From positions 1-41,863 of the forward strand of contig JAGVUR010000200.1 in NCBI GenBank assembly GCA_019136135.1: a stretch of 41,863 nucleotides of DNA. Direction: 5' to 3'. A model generated the notes under the pieces. The model was not told the origin of the DNA, did no database searches, and saw only the letters and a program-made list of their open reading frames with translations. Below are positions 1 through 6,848 of this stretch, piece after piece. How positions within the stretch are numbered: the first letter of the stretch is position 1; the number at the start of each line of letters is the position of its first letter. The DNA is from Verrucomicrobiota bacterium. GTDB lineage: Bacteria > Verrucomicrobiota > Lentisphaeria > Oligosphaerales > Oligosphaeraceae. The translations under genes were made by a program, and so were the position numbers.

Positions 1-113
1 CGGGACTTGCTGTCGTCGATGTAGTCCGGTTTGTCGTCGATGATCTGCGACTGTTGGACCGCCGGGACGTTCTTTGCTGCCGCTGCCGTGGTTTTGGTGG
101 CCTTAGCCATCAT
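1..113 (-). CDS. 5' fragment of conserved phage protein (variant of the 40718-41503 gene)
   Basis: The first 37 codons of the protein encoded in full at 40718-41503 are present here, cut by the window edge. The reading frame starts with two consecutive ATG codons at 113 and 110, behind a GGAG ribosome site. The reading frame is the same as in the full copy and is intact up to the cut. It is a strain-variant duplicate rather than a second gene of the genome. Confidence 0.8.
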   Translation of the reverse strand, partial: MMAKATKTTAAAAKNVPAVQQSQIIDDKPDYIDDSKS

Positions 114-134
114 CTTTCTCCGTTAAGTGCGTGG

Positions 135-425
135 TTACTTCTGATCGTACAGGTCCCGGAGGAACCAGTACGTCTTGCTCAGCTCGCTGACCAGCTCCGG
201 CCGTTTGGCCATCACCGTGCGAACTTCCTCGAGACACGCTTCCGCCTCGGCGGCCGGATGCGTGTACACTTCGGCACTCCGAGGGATGTCCAAGTCCTCG
301 GTGAATTTCTCTTCCGGAGCCGGACGTTCCTCTTCCAGCACGAACGGCTCTTTGCCGTTCGCCCCTTCGCCCATCGGCGAATCGGGCGGCGTCGGATCGG
401 TTTTCGTATCTTCTTCCGGTACCAT
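135..425 (-). CDS. Small acidic hypothetical protein, variant copy
   Basis: This 96-residue protein is a diverged copy of the one at 41528-41818. The two have the same length and differ at about 11 residues, clustered in the middle; the C-terminal 27 residues, ending in LRDLYDQK, are identical. The N-terminus is rich in Asp, Glu and Pro and probably disordered; the C-terminal third looks helical. The start ATG at 425 has a GAGG ribosome site five bases upstream. I do not recognise the family. Its position in the replication arm, between the 148-residue protein and the 261-residue conserved protein, suggests an early accessory role. The copy probably reflects a second strain in the sample rather than gene duplication. 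Confidence 0.7.
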   Translation of the reverse strand: MVPEEDTKTDPTPPDSPMGEGANGKEPFVLEEERPAPEEKFTEDLDIPRSAEVYTHPAAEAEACLEEVRTVMAKRPELVSELSKTYWFLRDLYDQK

Positions 426-529
426 CAGGTCCTCACTTGGTGATTACTGCCTGTTGGAACGCATACACCCTCTTCCGGTACCATCAGGTCCTCACTTGGT
501 GATTACTGCCTGTTGGAACGCATACACCC
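412..529. repeat. Exact 59-base tandem duplication (412-470, 471-529)
   Basis: Two identical 59-base units stand head to tail, and the same 59 bases form the final 59 bases of the window (41805-41863). The unit contains the stop of the 492-938 gene and the start region of the next small gene, so the second stop and start signals are duplicated without purpose. This is the pattern expected when contigs that overlap by one k-mer are joined without trimming. Confidence 0.9.
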
Positions 530-938
530 GGAAGATGTTTTCCGGGATCTCTTTGCCGTTCTTGAACCGGTGATTCATCGCGGCCGACAGGCTCTGCGCG
601 TTCACCGTTTCCGTGATCAGATCGGCGTGCCCGTTGTCCTTGAGCCACGTCCACGCCGTTTCTTTCTTCTCCGCCGGGATCGACGCTCGCAAGCCGGGTT
701 TGATGTAGATCAAGCCGATGTCGTCGTACCGGACCTTCTCGACGCCCTCGTCTTCGAACATCCTCGGGAGTAGCGAATACCGCAGCCACTCAATCTTCTT
801 CGTGATCCCTTTGGCGGTTTCTTCCAAGGAATCCTGTTCGGCTTGGAGCCTTTTCAGCTCTCTCGCTGCGTCCTTGATCGTACGCGGCGGCCGTTCGCCG
901 GATTCCTCGTACGGGTTCGATGGGCTGAATTTGTCCAT
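492..938 (-). CDS. Conserved phage hypothetical protein, coiled-coil N-terminus
   Basis: A 148-residue protein. Residues ~18-55 form a charged heptad-like helix (around RELKRLQAEQDSLEE) followed by a compact domain with IYIKPGLRASIP and ENIFRVYAF. Proteins of this layout are common among early genes of lytic phages, but I know no assigned function. The start ATG at 938 has an AGGAGAGAGACC leader, a strong ribosome site. In the circular genome its TGA stop lies a few bases from the start of the next small gene (41818), so the two are probably translated together. It overlaps the end of the 790-1296 frame by 149 bases. Confidence 0.8.
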   Translation of the reverse strand: MDKFSPSNPYEESGERPPRTIKDAARELKRLQAEQDSLEETAKGITKKIEWLRYSLLPRMFEDEGVEKVRYDDIGLIYIKPGLRASIPAEKKETAWTWLKDNGHADLITETVNAQSLSAAMNHRFKNGKEIPENIFRVYAFQQAVITK

Positions 939-1296
939 GGTCTCTCTCCTTAATCAGGCCGAACTTTAGTGGGAAATATGAACTCTCGCGTCCCGACCAG
1001 CGGAGTACCGTAAACTCCCGGTGGTACACGCCGAGGACAAAAGTGCACAGCGAGCTTACATATGGAGATCCGGAGATAAGCAGGTAGTCTTTCTTCGGAT
1101 CGAATGAAGAAAGGATGGTCTGGATTTTGGACATGATCCGACGATTGACCATCGAATCCGTCAAGTTGTTGACATCGTCGGCGGTGATGAATACCAGCTC
1201 GCCGAACGGCTCGGCCAGAGCATAATTCACCGCTACGGTGTTCGTGATGAACACTCGGGGCGGTAGCTCCACGACCTTGCCTAGTTGAACGTCCAT
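790..1296 (-). CDS. Hypothetical early protein with out-of-place 3' end
   Basis: The frame encodes 168 residues. The first ~117 residues (from MDVQLGKV to about YFPLKFGLIKE) look like a compact alpha/beta protein with LVFITADDVNNL and YLLISGSPYVSSLCTFVLG. The last ~50 residues lie over the next gene (492-938) in another frame and look like non-protein sequence. Either the gene really has a long overlap, or a stop near 945-955 has been lost by a one-base error. The start is supported by a GGAGAGGAT leader and by a promoter just upstream (1313-1341). Function not recognised. Confidence 0.65.
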   Translation of the reverse strand: MDVQLGKVVELPPRVFITNTVAVNYALAEPFGELVFITADDVNNLTDSMVNRRIMSKIQTILSSFDPKKDYLLISGSPYVSSLCTFVLGVYHREFTVLRWSGRESSYFPLKFGLIKERDHGQIQPIEPVRGIRRTAAAYDQGRSERAEKAPSRTGFLGRNRQRDHEED

Positions 1297-1312
1297 ATCC
1301 TCTCCTGCCCGT

Positions 1313-1341
1313 AGTATATCACAGGATCGCGCCGTCGTCTA
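1313..1341 (-). promoter_or_regulatory. Early promoter P4 (class 1)
   Basis: On the minus strand the -35 is TAGACG (1341-1336) and the -10 is TATACT (1318-1313), separated by exactly 17 bases, with a TGA extension before the -10. CACTAG precedes the -35 as in the three other class 1 promoters. It sits 17 bases upstream of the start at 1296. Confidence 0.65.
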
Positions 1342-1385
1342 GTGCCGTTGCTGCCCCAAGATCGGGGTCAAGCAGCGCATCCGCC

Positions 1386-3101
1386 TCACCCTTCAATGTC
1401 GAGAACAGGCATGCCCTTACTAATTCTCTCTCGAACATAATCGGCGATATCTCGCTTATTCTGGAGATTGGTAAGTACGCGCTCGTCCCACGTTTTACCG
1501 CAAATGATGTCGTAAATAGTGACTCGGTTTTTCTGTCCAGCGCGCCAAGCCCGATCTTCACTTTGAACCCGGTGGGTGAAACGATAAGAATTTGCGAGAA
1601 AAATCTCGATCTGTGCTCGTTGTAGGTTAATCCCCACGCCGCCTGTCTGTTGGTTCGCGATGAAAAAACGCGCTCCACCATTCGTGAATCGATCGATGCC
1701 ATGGCCTCTAGCATCGCGCTCAATTCCGCCGTGCATTTCAACAACGCTGTCTGGTCCGAACTTGTCCCTGAATGCCCGAACCACTCGCGCAAGTTGATAA
1801 GTATATGGCGTCCAAATGATCGTAGGAAGATCATTGCTTTCGGCAATTCGGATCGCTTCGTCCAGCTTCGGGTCAGGTAGCTCATGGCGTTCATATTGGG
1901 GCTTCCATTCCTGATTCGCGGGCCAATCCGGCGGGCACGGAATCTCTGATGACCAATAGCCGGAAGTGATTTCGGACAAGCGGAGCAGCCTCTCCAAAAT
2001 GTTATCGATGCTTAGGGTCTTATCGCCGACTTCGATGTTCACATCCTTCTTGAACTTCTTATACATCGCCTCCTGCTCCGGCGCCATCTTCACTTCACGG
2101 AGCGAATACACCTTGGGCGGGAGGTCCGGGAAGACTTCGGTTTTCTTCGCCGTCACCACGTAAGGCGCGACGATTTCCATCAACTCGTCGATCTTCTGGT
2201 ACCCGACGATCTGCTTGTCTTGGAACCCGCCCATGACGGCGTACCGGTTCCGGAAACTGATGAAGTCCCCGATCCCGATGATTTCCGGGTCCAAGAATTC
2301 GAATTGCATGAACAGGTCCAGCGGACCATGGCTGATTTCGGTTCCCGTGGCCACGTGCCGGTACTCCGCCAAGGGCGCCATCTGCACGACATTTGTGGAG
2401 CGGGCCGCCTTATAGGACTTGTAGTCGTGGGCCTCGTCCAGAAGCCACGCCGTGCGGGCTACCGACAGGTACCGGCGCACCATGTCCGGGGCGCGGCCGA
2501 CAGACATGGCCTCCGTCCCCACCAGCATGATCTTGAAATCGTGCCGGAACGTCACCCAATCATCGAATTGCGTCTGCTTCTTGGGGTCCATTTCGAACAC
2601 GGCCATCGGCAGCGCCCCATGTTCCTCGATCCCCTTCTTCCAATCGCGGAAGACGGAATAGGGACAGTTAACCAGCGCCTGATCGATCTTTCCCTCGGCC
2701 CGTAGCGCGGCCACGATGTCCAGCCACAGTTTCGTCTTCCCAGTGCCCGGGTCCATGTACAAGCCCCCGATCCGCTGGCCGTACAAGTGATTCAGACGGT
2801 CCCGTTGAAACTTCCACGGCTCCGTCTTAAACTTGAACCACGACGGGAATCCGTTGCGGAGGATCGGCTTCGCACTCTCCTGTTCCTCGATCTTGGCCTT
2901 CGCCTCGGGCGAGTGATCGACATTGATCAGGATTTCACGGAAATATTGAGCGTTGAGCCGCAGGGCCGGGGCCAACCACGCCTTATGCTTGGGCGACCAG
3001 CGCCTGTTCGGAATGGCCCGAGCAATGTCGTTCAGATAAATCGGGCATTCGAAGACGAACAGGTTCTTTTCTTCATTGTACGTCAGACGGGCGCGCGACA
3101 T
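1386..3101 (-). CDS. SNF2-type DEAH helicase/ATPase
   Basis: A 571-residue superfamily 2 helicase or translocase. Residues 117-123 are DPGTGKT (Walker A, Lys122), 222-225 are DEAH (Walker B), ATGTE at ~251 is motif III, and TGGVGINLQ near 486-494 plus RVQSEDRAWRAGQ at 511-523 are motifs V and VI of the SNF2 group. The N-terminal ~90 residues resemble the HARP-like domain often found before such phage helicases. The likely role is DNA remodelling or unwinding during replication or recombination. The start at 3101 has GAGG nine bases upstream and overlaps the end of the preceding small gene by 29 bases. Confidence 0.92.
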   Translation of the reverse strand: MSRARLTYNEEKNLFVFECPIYLNDIARAIPNRRWSPKHKAWLAPALRLNAQYFREILINVDHSPEAKAKIEEQESAKPILRNGFPSWFKFKTEPWKFQRDRLNHLYGQRIGGLYMDPGTGKTKLWLDIVAALRAEGKIDQALVNCPYSVFRDWKKGIEEHGALPMAVFEMDPKKQTQFDDWVTFRHDFKIMLVGTEAMSVGRAPDMVRRYLSVARTAWLLDEAHDYKSYKAARSTNVVQMAPLAEYRHVATGTEISHGPLDLFMQFEFLDPEIIGIGDFISFRNRYAVMGGFQDKQIVGYQKIDELMEIVAPYVVTAKKTEVFPDLPPKVYSLREVKMAPEQEAMYKKFKKDVNIEVGDKTLSIDNILERLLRLSEITSGYWSSEIPCPPDWPANQEWKPQYERHELPDPKLDEAIRIAESNDLPTIIWTPYTYQLARVVRAFRDKFGPDSVVEMHGGIERDARGHGIDRFTNGGARFFIANQQTGGVGINLQRAQIEIFLANSYRFTHRVQSEDRAWRAGQKNRVTIYDIICGKTWDERVLTNLQNKRDIADYVRERISKGMPVLDIEG

Positions 3102-3363
3102 TTGGGTTAATCCTCGGGTCGTTCATAAACTCATTCAGGCGTTCGATGGTCACTTTCTTGTAGCTGTCCAGCAGGTAATTCCAGTGCTGCGGGTCGTAGT
3201 TGTGCAGCAGGATGGCGCAATGAACGCGACTCAGGTACTCCATCGCGTCGAGTATGTTGGCCGGGGACTTGACGGCCGCGACCATCGCTTTGAACAACAG
3301 CTCCATCTTGTGGCGGACCGCGTCGTCTTCCAACGACCGGGGGACCACGTCCATTGGATCCAT
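3073..3363 (-). CDS. Hypothetical helical protein
   Basis: A 96-residue, mostly helical protein (KMELLFKAMVAAVKSP and AMEYLSRVHCAILLHNY). The gene starts directly after the primase stop (TGACATG on the minus strand) and ends inside the helicase gene, so the three genes form one translationally linked unit: primase, this protein, helicase. No ribosome site better than GGA is visible, which fits coupling to the primase. The family is not recognised; a helicase or primase partner is possible from position alone. Confidence 0.75.
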   Translation of the reverse strand: MDPMDVVPRSLEDDAVRHKMELLFKAMVAAVKSPANILDAMEYLSRVHCAILLHNYDPQHWNYLLDSYKKVTIERLNEFMNDPRINPNVARPSDVQ

Positions 3364-3364
3364 G

Positions 3365-4933
3365 TCAGATGTCCGAGTGGAAGGATACTGGTTTGATCAG
3401 GGGCCGCCATTCGTCGTTCATCGGGATGCACCACATCTTGATTACCGCATCCCCAACCCGTACGTTATGATTCTCCACTCCCATCGTCTTGATTGCAAAG
3501 AAGATGTTGACACCCTTTAGTTCCTCCGTGCGGGTGTCTTTCAGGTATTTCTGGAAGTCCTGCCCTCTAAATGCTATGTAATCCCGGCCATCGGAACGGT
3601 ACATGATTGGCAGGCCGCGCAGGACGACGGACCGGTCCTCGCTGAAATCGTCCCCCATCGTCAGGGCCGCCTTCTTCATGAAGTCGACGAGCTTGGCGCG
3701 GATCACGCCGCTGGAGCTTGCGTCGTCCGGCACTTCCTCGATCCGATGCTCGTCCAGCAGGCCGTTGATGATGGCCCGCCAATCCTTCTCTTTGAGCATG
3801 GGCGCTCCCCGCCCTAGACGCTCCACGATGATTACTTCCATCTTGGAGTACCGCATGATTTCTTCAGTCGACAGGTTGTCGACTGCTACGCCGTCCATCT
3901 TTATCGACCACTTGATCGGATCAGTGGTATACTTGACCAGATCCGAGAATACCGGCAGAGCGCCGTGGTTCGATCCGTTCGGGTCTTTGGTGTTATCCTG
4001 CCCTACACCAAATTTCCGCTGCAGACATACTGGCCGGTTACAGACCGATTTGATCGGCTCTTCGTCGCACTTGTAGGTGTAGGCGCGTCTGCTGGCGCTG
4101 TTGATGGTGCGCCGCGCCTCAACCATTGGCAGCGGGGGGTTGCACATCGTCCCGGCTGCATCAAATGCCCGGTCCCGGTAGTCATCGGGAAAGGCTTTGC
4201 GCAAGTAGACTACCGTGTTGTACAGCCCCTCATTCCGGTAGCCGCTAGGTACACCCGTCCGCAGGAGTGTCTGGATACACGGAGGCGCGTCCGGATGGGC
4301 GCCGGCGGGCGCGTCGGCCCGGTCCCCGGCCAGCCCGACCGCCGACTCTGCCGCCTCGAGAAAGTCTTCAAGCGAGAGTTTGTCTGGCTCCGCTCCGGTG
4401 CTCTTCACCGCATACCGGTCAGTATCGTCGCCACCGAAATACGGCAGGTTGATCCAGTTGCCTAGTTGCCGGGAGCCGTCATTTTCCGAGAGCAGCTTGC
4501 TCTGCTTCGGGAAAATCTCGGCCTTCGGGTACCCGACCGCTTGGGCGATGCCGACCAGTCGCTTGCGAATTTTGTCGGCCGCTACCGGCTCGGGCGAAAA
4601 GTAGTAGACGTGGATGCCGCCTGACTTTGACCTGCAGGCGATCGCGGGTATTGATCGCTCTTTGAGAATGTTGGCTACTTCATCAATTGGCAAGTCGTGG
4701 TCGTCGCCGTGGTTGTCGATGTCGACCGCACCCCATAGACTGTCGTTTTCGTCGTTGATGGGGACGATGCCTACGCCCATCTTCCCGTTCAGATGGTCGG
4801 CAAATTCTTTCGCCGAGACAGGACGAATCTCGGTGCGCATTTTCTTGGTCCGGGGGGACCATACTCCGAACGATCGCTCGTTCCCTGCGAACAATGTCAT
4901 GAACCTTTCGACTTGTTCGGTAGTCACCGGCAT
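3365..4933 (-). CDS. AEP-family (TOTE-like) DNA primase / primase-polymerase
   Basis: A 522-residue archaeo-eukaryotic-type primase. Residues 71-75 are DIDNH (metal-binding motif I), 104-110 SGGIHVY (motif II with the histidine) and 159-168 NWINLPYFGG (motif III region). A middle PriCT-like helical domain follows (around RNEGLYNTVVYLRKAF), then a cysteine cluster (YKCDEEPIKSVCNRPVC) that may bind metal. No helicase domain is fused; helicases are separate genes here. I chose the ATG at 4933 because AGGAGA lies seven bases upstream; an in-frame ATG at 4954 lacks a ribosome site. The enzyme would prime replication for the family A polymerase encoded at 37500-39329. Confidence 0.85.
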   Translation of the reverse strand: MPVTTEQVERFMTLFAGNERSFGVWSPRTKKMRTEIRPVSAKEFADHLNGKMGVGIVPINDENDSLWGAVDIDNHGDDHDLPIDEVANILKERSIPAIACRSKSGGIHVYYFSPEPVAADKIRKRLVGIAQAVGYPKAEIFPKQSKLLSENDGSRQLGNWINLPYFGGDDTDRYAVKSTGAEPDKLSLEDFLEAAESAVGLAGDRADAPAGAHPDAPPCIQTLLRTGVPSGYRNEGLYNTVVYLRKAFPDDYRDRAFDAAGTMCNPPLPMVEARRTINSASRRAYTYKCDEEPIKSVCNRPVCLQRKFGVGQDNTKDPNGSNHGALPVFSDLVKYTTDPIKWSIKMDGVAVDNLSTEEIMRYSKMEVIIVERLGRGAPMLKEKDWRAIINGLLDEHRIEEVPDDASSSGVIRAKLVDFMKKAALTMGDDFSEDRSVVLRGLPIMYRSDGRDYIAFRGQDFQKYLKDTRTEELKGVNIFFAIKTMGVENHNVRVGDAVIKMWCIPMNDEWRPLIKPVSFHSDI

Positions 4934-4956
4934 TTTTCTCTCTCCTGAACACACAT

Positions 4957-4984
4957 CGGGGGATGGGTGCTACCCCATCCCCCG
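4957..4984 (-). terminator. Strong hairpin before the primase gene
   Basis: A perfect 11-base inverted repeat (CGGGGGATGGG) with a six-base loop lies between the 5001-5678 gene and the primase ribosome site. On the minus strand no uridine tract follows, so it may lower readthrough or protect mRNA ends rather than act as a full intrinsic terminator. Confidence 0.5.
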
Positions 4985-5000
4985 TCTTCCCCGCAACTGC

Positions 5001-5678
5001 TTACGCCGACGCTTGCGCGGCGGCCTTGGTCGCTTTCTTCGCCGGAGCCTTGGCGGGCGCGGCCTTCTCGGCCTTGTCCGCCGCCGCTTCCTTCGCCTCG
5101 CGGTCCGCCTTGGCCTTCGCCTCGCGGTCCGCCTTGGCCTTGTCACGCTTCTGCTTCGTCGCCAGCTTGGTGGCCGCGCCCCGGATGCGGTTCCCGAGGT
5201 TCATGCGCTGCATGCCGGGGTTCAGGCCGCTGTACTTCTCCTTGAGGGCGGCGACGGTGGTTTCCTCGCCGTGCTTATTCAGCTCCTCGACCGCCGCCTT
5301 GTAGGCGTCGTCCAGCGACTTGCCGCGCAGCGCCGCAGCGGTTTCGTCGTCGTTGTCGATCGAGTTGCTCTTGCCGGTCGCGGTCTTCACCTTGTGGACC
5401 TTGTACTGCTTGCGGACCTCCTTCGGGATGACCGAACCCTTGCCGAGCTTGCCGCGGCTCGTGACCTTCGCGTCCTCCGGCAAGGCCGTCAGGACCTCGG
5501 GCTTCACGTCGAATTCGCGCCCGTTGTCTTGGATGCGAACGTTGGTGCCGCGATCTTGGATGACGTTGACGACGCGGTCCTTGTACATGACCTTGACGCC
5601 GACGCCGTACTTGGTGCGCTTCGGGGCTTCGACCGCCGGGGCGGCGGTTCCCGATTGCTTCGTGTCTTTCTTTGCCAT
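5001..5678 (-). CDS. Basic early protein with Lys/Ala-rich tail
   Basis: A 225-residue protein. Residues ~20-65 resemble a small beta-barrel (YGVGVKVMYKDRVVNVIQD). Residues ~95-180 form a helical domain ending LNPGMQRMNLGNRIRGA, shared with the protein at 11069-11485. The last ~50 residues are a low-complexity Lys/Ala tail with a duplicated AKADREA unit that is also a DNA-level repeat. The tail resembles histone-like or nucleic-acid-binding tails. The start at 5678 has AGGAG upstream; the longer frame to 5723 has no ribosome site. It is the first gene behind promoter P1, so strong early expression is likely. Function unknown. Confidence 0.8.
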   Translation of the reverse strand: MAKKDTKQSGTAAPAVEAPKRTKYGVGVKVMYKDRVVNVIQDRGTNVRIQDNGREFDVKPEVLTALPEDAKVTSRGKLGKGSVIPKEVRKQYKVHKVKTATGKSNSIDNDDETAAALRGKSLDDAYKAAVEELNKHGEETTVAALKEKYSGLNPGMQRMNLGNRIRGAATKLATKQKRDKAKADREAKAKADREAKEAAADKAEKAAPAKAPAKKATKAAAQASA

Positions 5679-5727
5679 GATCGTCTCCTGAGGTTGTGTT
5701 CGACACCCACTTCCGGGGCGCATCTAT

Positions 5728-5756
5728 AGTGTACCACGCCTCGGGGCGGCTGTCTA
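5728..5756 (-). promoter_or_regulatory. Early promoter P1 (class 1)
   Basis: Minus-strand -35 TAGACA (5756-5751) and -10 TACACT (5733-5728) with a 17-base spacer that holds a CGCC/GGCG dyad. The preceding bases, TAATACTAC, include the TAA stop of the upstream gene, so stop codon and promoter are fused. Confidence 0.75.
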
Positions 5757-5762
5757 GTAGTA

Positions 5763-6074
5763 TTACCCCTCGGCCGTTTCCCAATCGTCGGCCAGAATGT
5801 CCGTCTGCGACGCCAGCCACGGAACGAATTCGCCTCCCGCCGTCTTCATGTCGATATGCGGCAGGTAATTGATTTCGTGGCCTTCCGGATAGATGCCGAG
5901 AAGCGGCGGACGGTTCACCTTGAACGTGCTACCGGGCACGAGATAGATGAACATGTTCTTGCCGTTCCATCCCTTGCGCGCGACCCTCCGGTTCGACTTG
6001 AGGCACAGGAGCGCCTCGCCGAAATTCATGCCGGTGTAGTGCACCAGCCCACCTTTAGCGCCTCTTTCTTCCAT
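5763..6074 (-). CDS. tad2: Tad2-like (DUF2829) anti-Thoeris candidate
   Basis: A 103-residue protein that matches the DUF2829 pattern closely: MNFGEALLCLKSNRRVARKG, then GWNGKNMFIYLVPGSTF, VNRPPLLGIYPEG, LPHIDMKTAGG and VPWLASQTDILADDW. Members of this family, including Tad2, are known to bind and sequester the cyclic ADP-ribose-type signal of the Thoeris defence system; other DUF2829 members are uncharacterised, so the role here is inferred. The ATG at 6074 has AGGAGG eight bases upstream; an internal Met before NFGEAL could be the ancestral start. The gene lies among small early genes, a typical place for counter-defence. Its 3' end is partly duplicated in the next upstream gene. Confidence 0.85.
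   Translation of the reverse strand: MEERGAKGGLVHYTGMNFGEALLCLKSNRRVARKGWNGKNMFIYLVPGSTFKVNRPPLLGIYPEGHEINYLPHIDMKTAGGEFVPWLASQTDILADDWETAEG
5782..5840. repeat. 59-bp direct repeat, copy 1 (in tad2 3' end)
   Basis: This stretch encodes the end of the Tad2-like protein (AGGEFVPWLASQTDILADD). It recurs at 6106-6164 with one substitution, at an offset of 324 bases. Confidence 0.9.
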
Positions 6075-6104
6075 GACCTTTGCCTCCTTGAATGATTTGA
6101 GTGC

Positions 6105-6353
6105 TCAATCGTCGGCCAGAATGTCCGTCTGCGACGCCAGCCACGGAACGCATTCGCCTCCCGCATTCGGCGCCCCCGTGAGTACCCGCTTGAGGGCGTA
6201 CTTGGTATCCAACATGCCGATGAAGTACGCGGCACAGATGAAGACCGCGCCGGTGACGGCACAGGCGAGCGGAGCCACCTGCGCGTAGAAGCCCATCAGC
6301 AGGAAGAACGCGATCCCGAGGATCAGGACCGCCACGAACGCTGCGTACTTCAT
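6105..6353 (-). CDS. Two-TM membrane protein with a tail borrowed from Tad2
   Basis: An 82-residue protein. Residues ~4-24 (FVAVLILGIAFFLLMGFY) and ~28-48 (PLACAVTGAVFICAAYFIG) are hydrophobic enough to span the membrane. The final 19 residues (AGGECVPWLASQTDILADD) equal the C-terminal part of the neighbouring Tad2-like protein with one change. The tail therefore came from a duplication of that gene's 3' end and replaced or extended the original C-terminus. The start overlaps the end of the preceding gene (6350) by four bases. The role is unknown; an early inner-membrane protein. Confidence 0.75.
   Translation of the reverse strand: MKYAAFVAVLILGIAFFLLMGFYAQVAPLACAVTGAVFICAAYFIGMLDTKYALKRVLTGAPNAGGECVPWLASQTDILADD
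6106..6164. repeat. 59-bp direct repeat, copy 2 (fused to membrane-protein gene)
   Basis: This copy matches 5782-5840 with one mismatch. It ends just before the last codons of tad2, and a TGA then closes the chimeric frame. Confidence 0.9.
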
Positions 6354-6823
6354 TGAACGCCCCCTACCACGAGTTGAACACCGGGTGCCGCATGGGCGAC
6401 CAGATTCAGCACGATCGCTTCCGTTGTCAGATGGGTGTTCTCCCCCTCTGTTACGATTCCCCTGATTCGGCCTAACATTTGGGAGAGCTGTTGATTCTGG
6501 TCACGGAGGCTTTCGATGGTACGCCGCTGGTCGCGAAGCTGTTTGCGCAACTGCTCCAGTTGATCCTTTTTGAGCTCCTTAGTTTTGGTGAGGATTGAGT
6601 GAATAGCGCCGGGCGCGCCGAGCTGAACCTCGCCGCACACGCATGCTGTCGAGCCATTTCCTGCTCGCCTCGACTTCGCGCTTGTTGTTCCGCGCGATCC
6701 TGCGGGCTTTGTTTCGGGCGCGTCGACCTTCCATCGCGTAAGTCTTCGCTTGCCGCTGGTGGCTGTTGCCGCCGACCGCTTGCAGATTGGCGTCTTTCTT
6801 TTTCTTGCCACCTTTGTCCCCAT
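6350..6823 (-). CDS. Coiled-coil hypothetical protein, start uncertain
   Basis: The C-terminal ~85 residues look like a real protein: a charged coiled coil (KELKKDQLEQLRKQLRDQRR, then TIESLRDQNQQLSQMLGRI) followed by a short folded end, overlapping the next gene start by four bases. The N-terminal part of the frame lies inside the 6579-6848 gene in another frame. I kept the ATG at 6823 because AGGAGG stands eight bases upstream of it; a GTG at 6640 would give 96 residues but has no visible ribosome site. If the long form is made, ~245 bases are read in two frames. Function unknown. Confidence 0.5.
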   Translation of the reverse strand: MGTKVARKRKTPICKRSAATATSGKRRLTRWKVDAPETKPAGSRGTTSAKSRRAGNGSTACVCGEVQLGAPGAIHSILTKTKELKKDQLEQLRKQLRDQRRTIESLRDQNQQLSQMLGRIRGIVTEGENTHLTTEAIVLNLVAHAAPGVQLVVGGVQ

Positions 6824-6848
6824 CTTGCTGGCCTCCTTTCCGTGCCAT
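6579..6848 (-). CDS. Small, very basic protein
   Basis: An 89-residue, Lys/Arg-rich protein (MARKGGQQDGDKGGKKKK, then YAMEGRRARNKARRIARNNK). Small basic proteins of this look are frequent in podovirus early or structural regions and probably bind nucleic acid, but I know no function. The start is fixed by a TGATG overlap with the stop of the preceding membrane-protein gene at 6848. No own ribosome site is visible, so translation is probably coupled. Confidence 0.7.
   Translation of the reverse strand: MARKGGQQDGDKGGKKKKDANLQAVGGNSHQRQAKTYAMEGRRARNKARRIARNNKREVEASRKWLDSMRVRRGSARRARRYSLNPHQN

Larger units (their letters stand above)
1..470. repeat. Left copy of a 470-bp diverged terminal repeat
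   Basis: This segment aligns without gaps to 41394-41863 at a constant offset of 41393. I count about 28 substitutions, and the last ~110 bases are identical. Real phage terminal repeats are kept identical by replication, so a 6% diverged copy is better explained as a co-assembled strain variant added to the end of a circular genome. The copy holds a partial gene (1-113) and a full small gene (135-425), both intact in frame. Confidence 0.9.

Noticed and set aside
1..470. True direct terminal repeats of a linear virion genome
   Set aside because: The two copies differ at about 6% of bases and one carries a tandem 59-base join; replicated terminal repeats would be identical.
5095..5145. Repeat as a mobile-element trace
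   Set aside because: The short DNA repeat only reflects the duplicated AKADREA unit of the Lys/Ala-rich tail.
4614..5729. Long plus-strand frame of 371 residues
   Set aside because: It is antisense to the primase end and the basic early protein, has Arg/Leu-rich random composition and no ribosome site.
5715..5766. T7-type RNA polymerase promoter (TAATAC and CACTATAG present)
   Set aside because: The two parts are not adjacent, no phage RNA polymerase gene is visible, and a -35/-10 pair with a 17-base spacer explains the conservation in all four sites.
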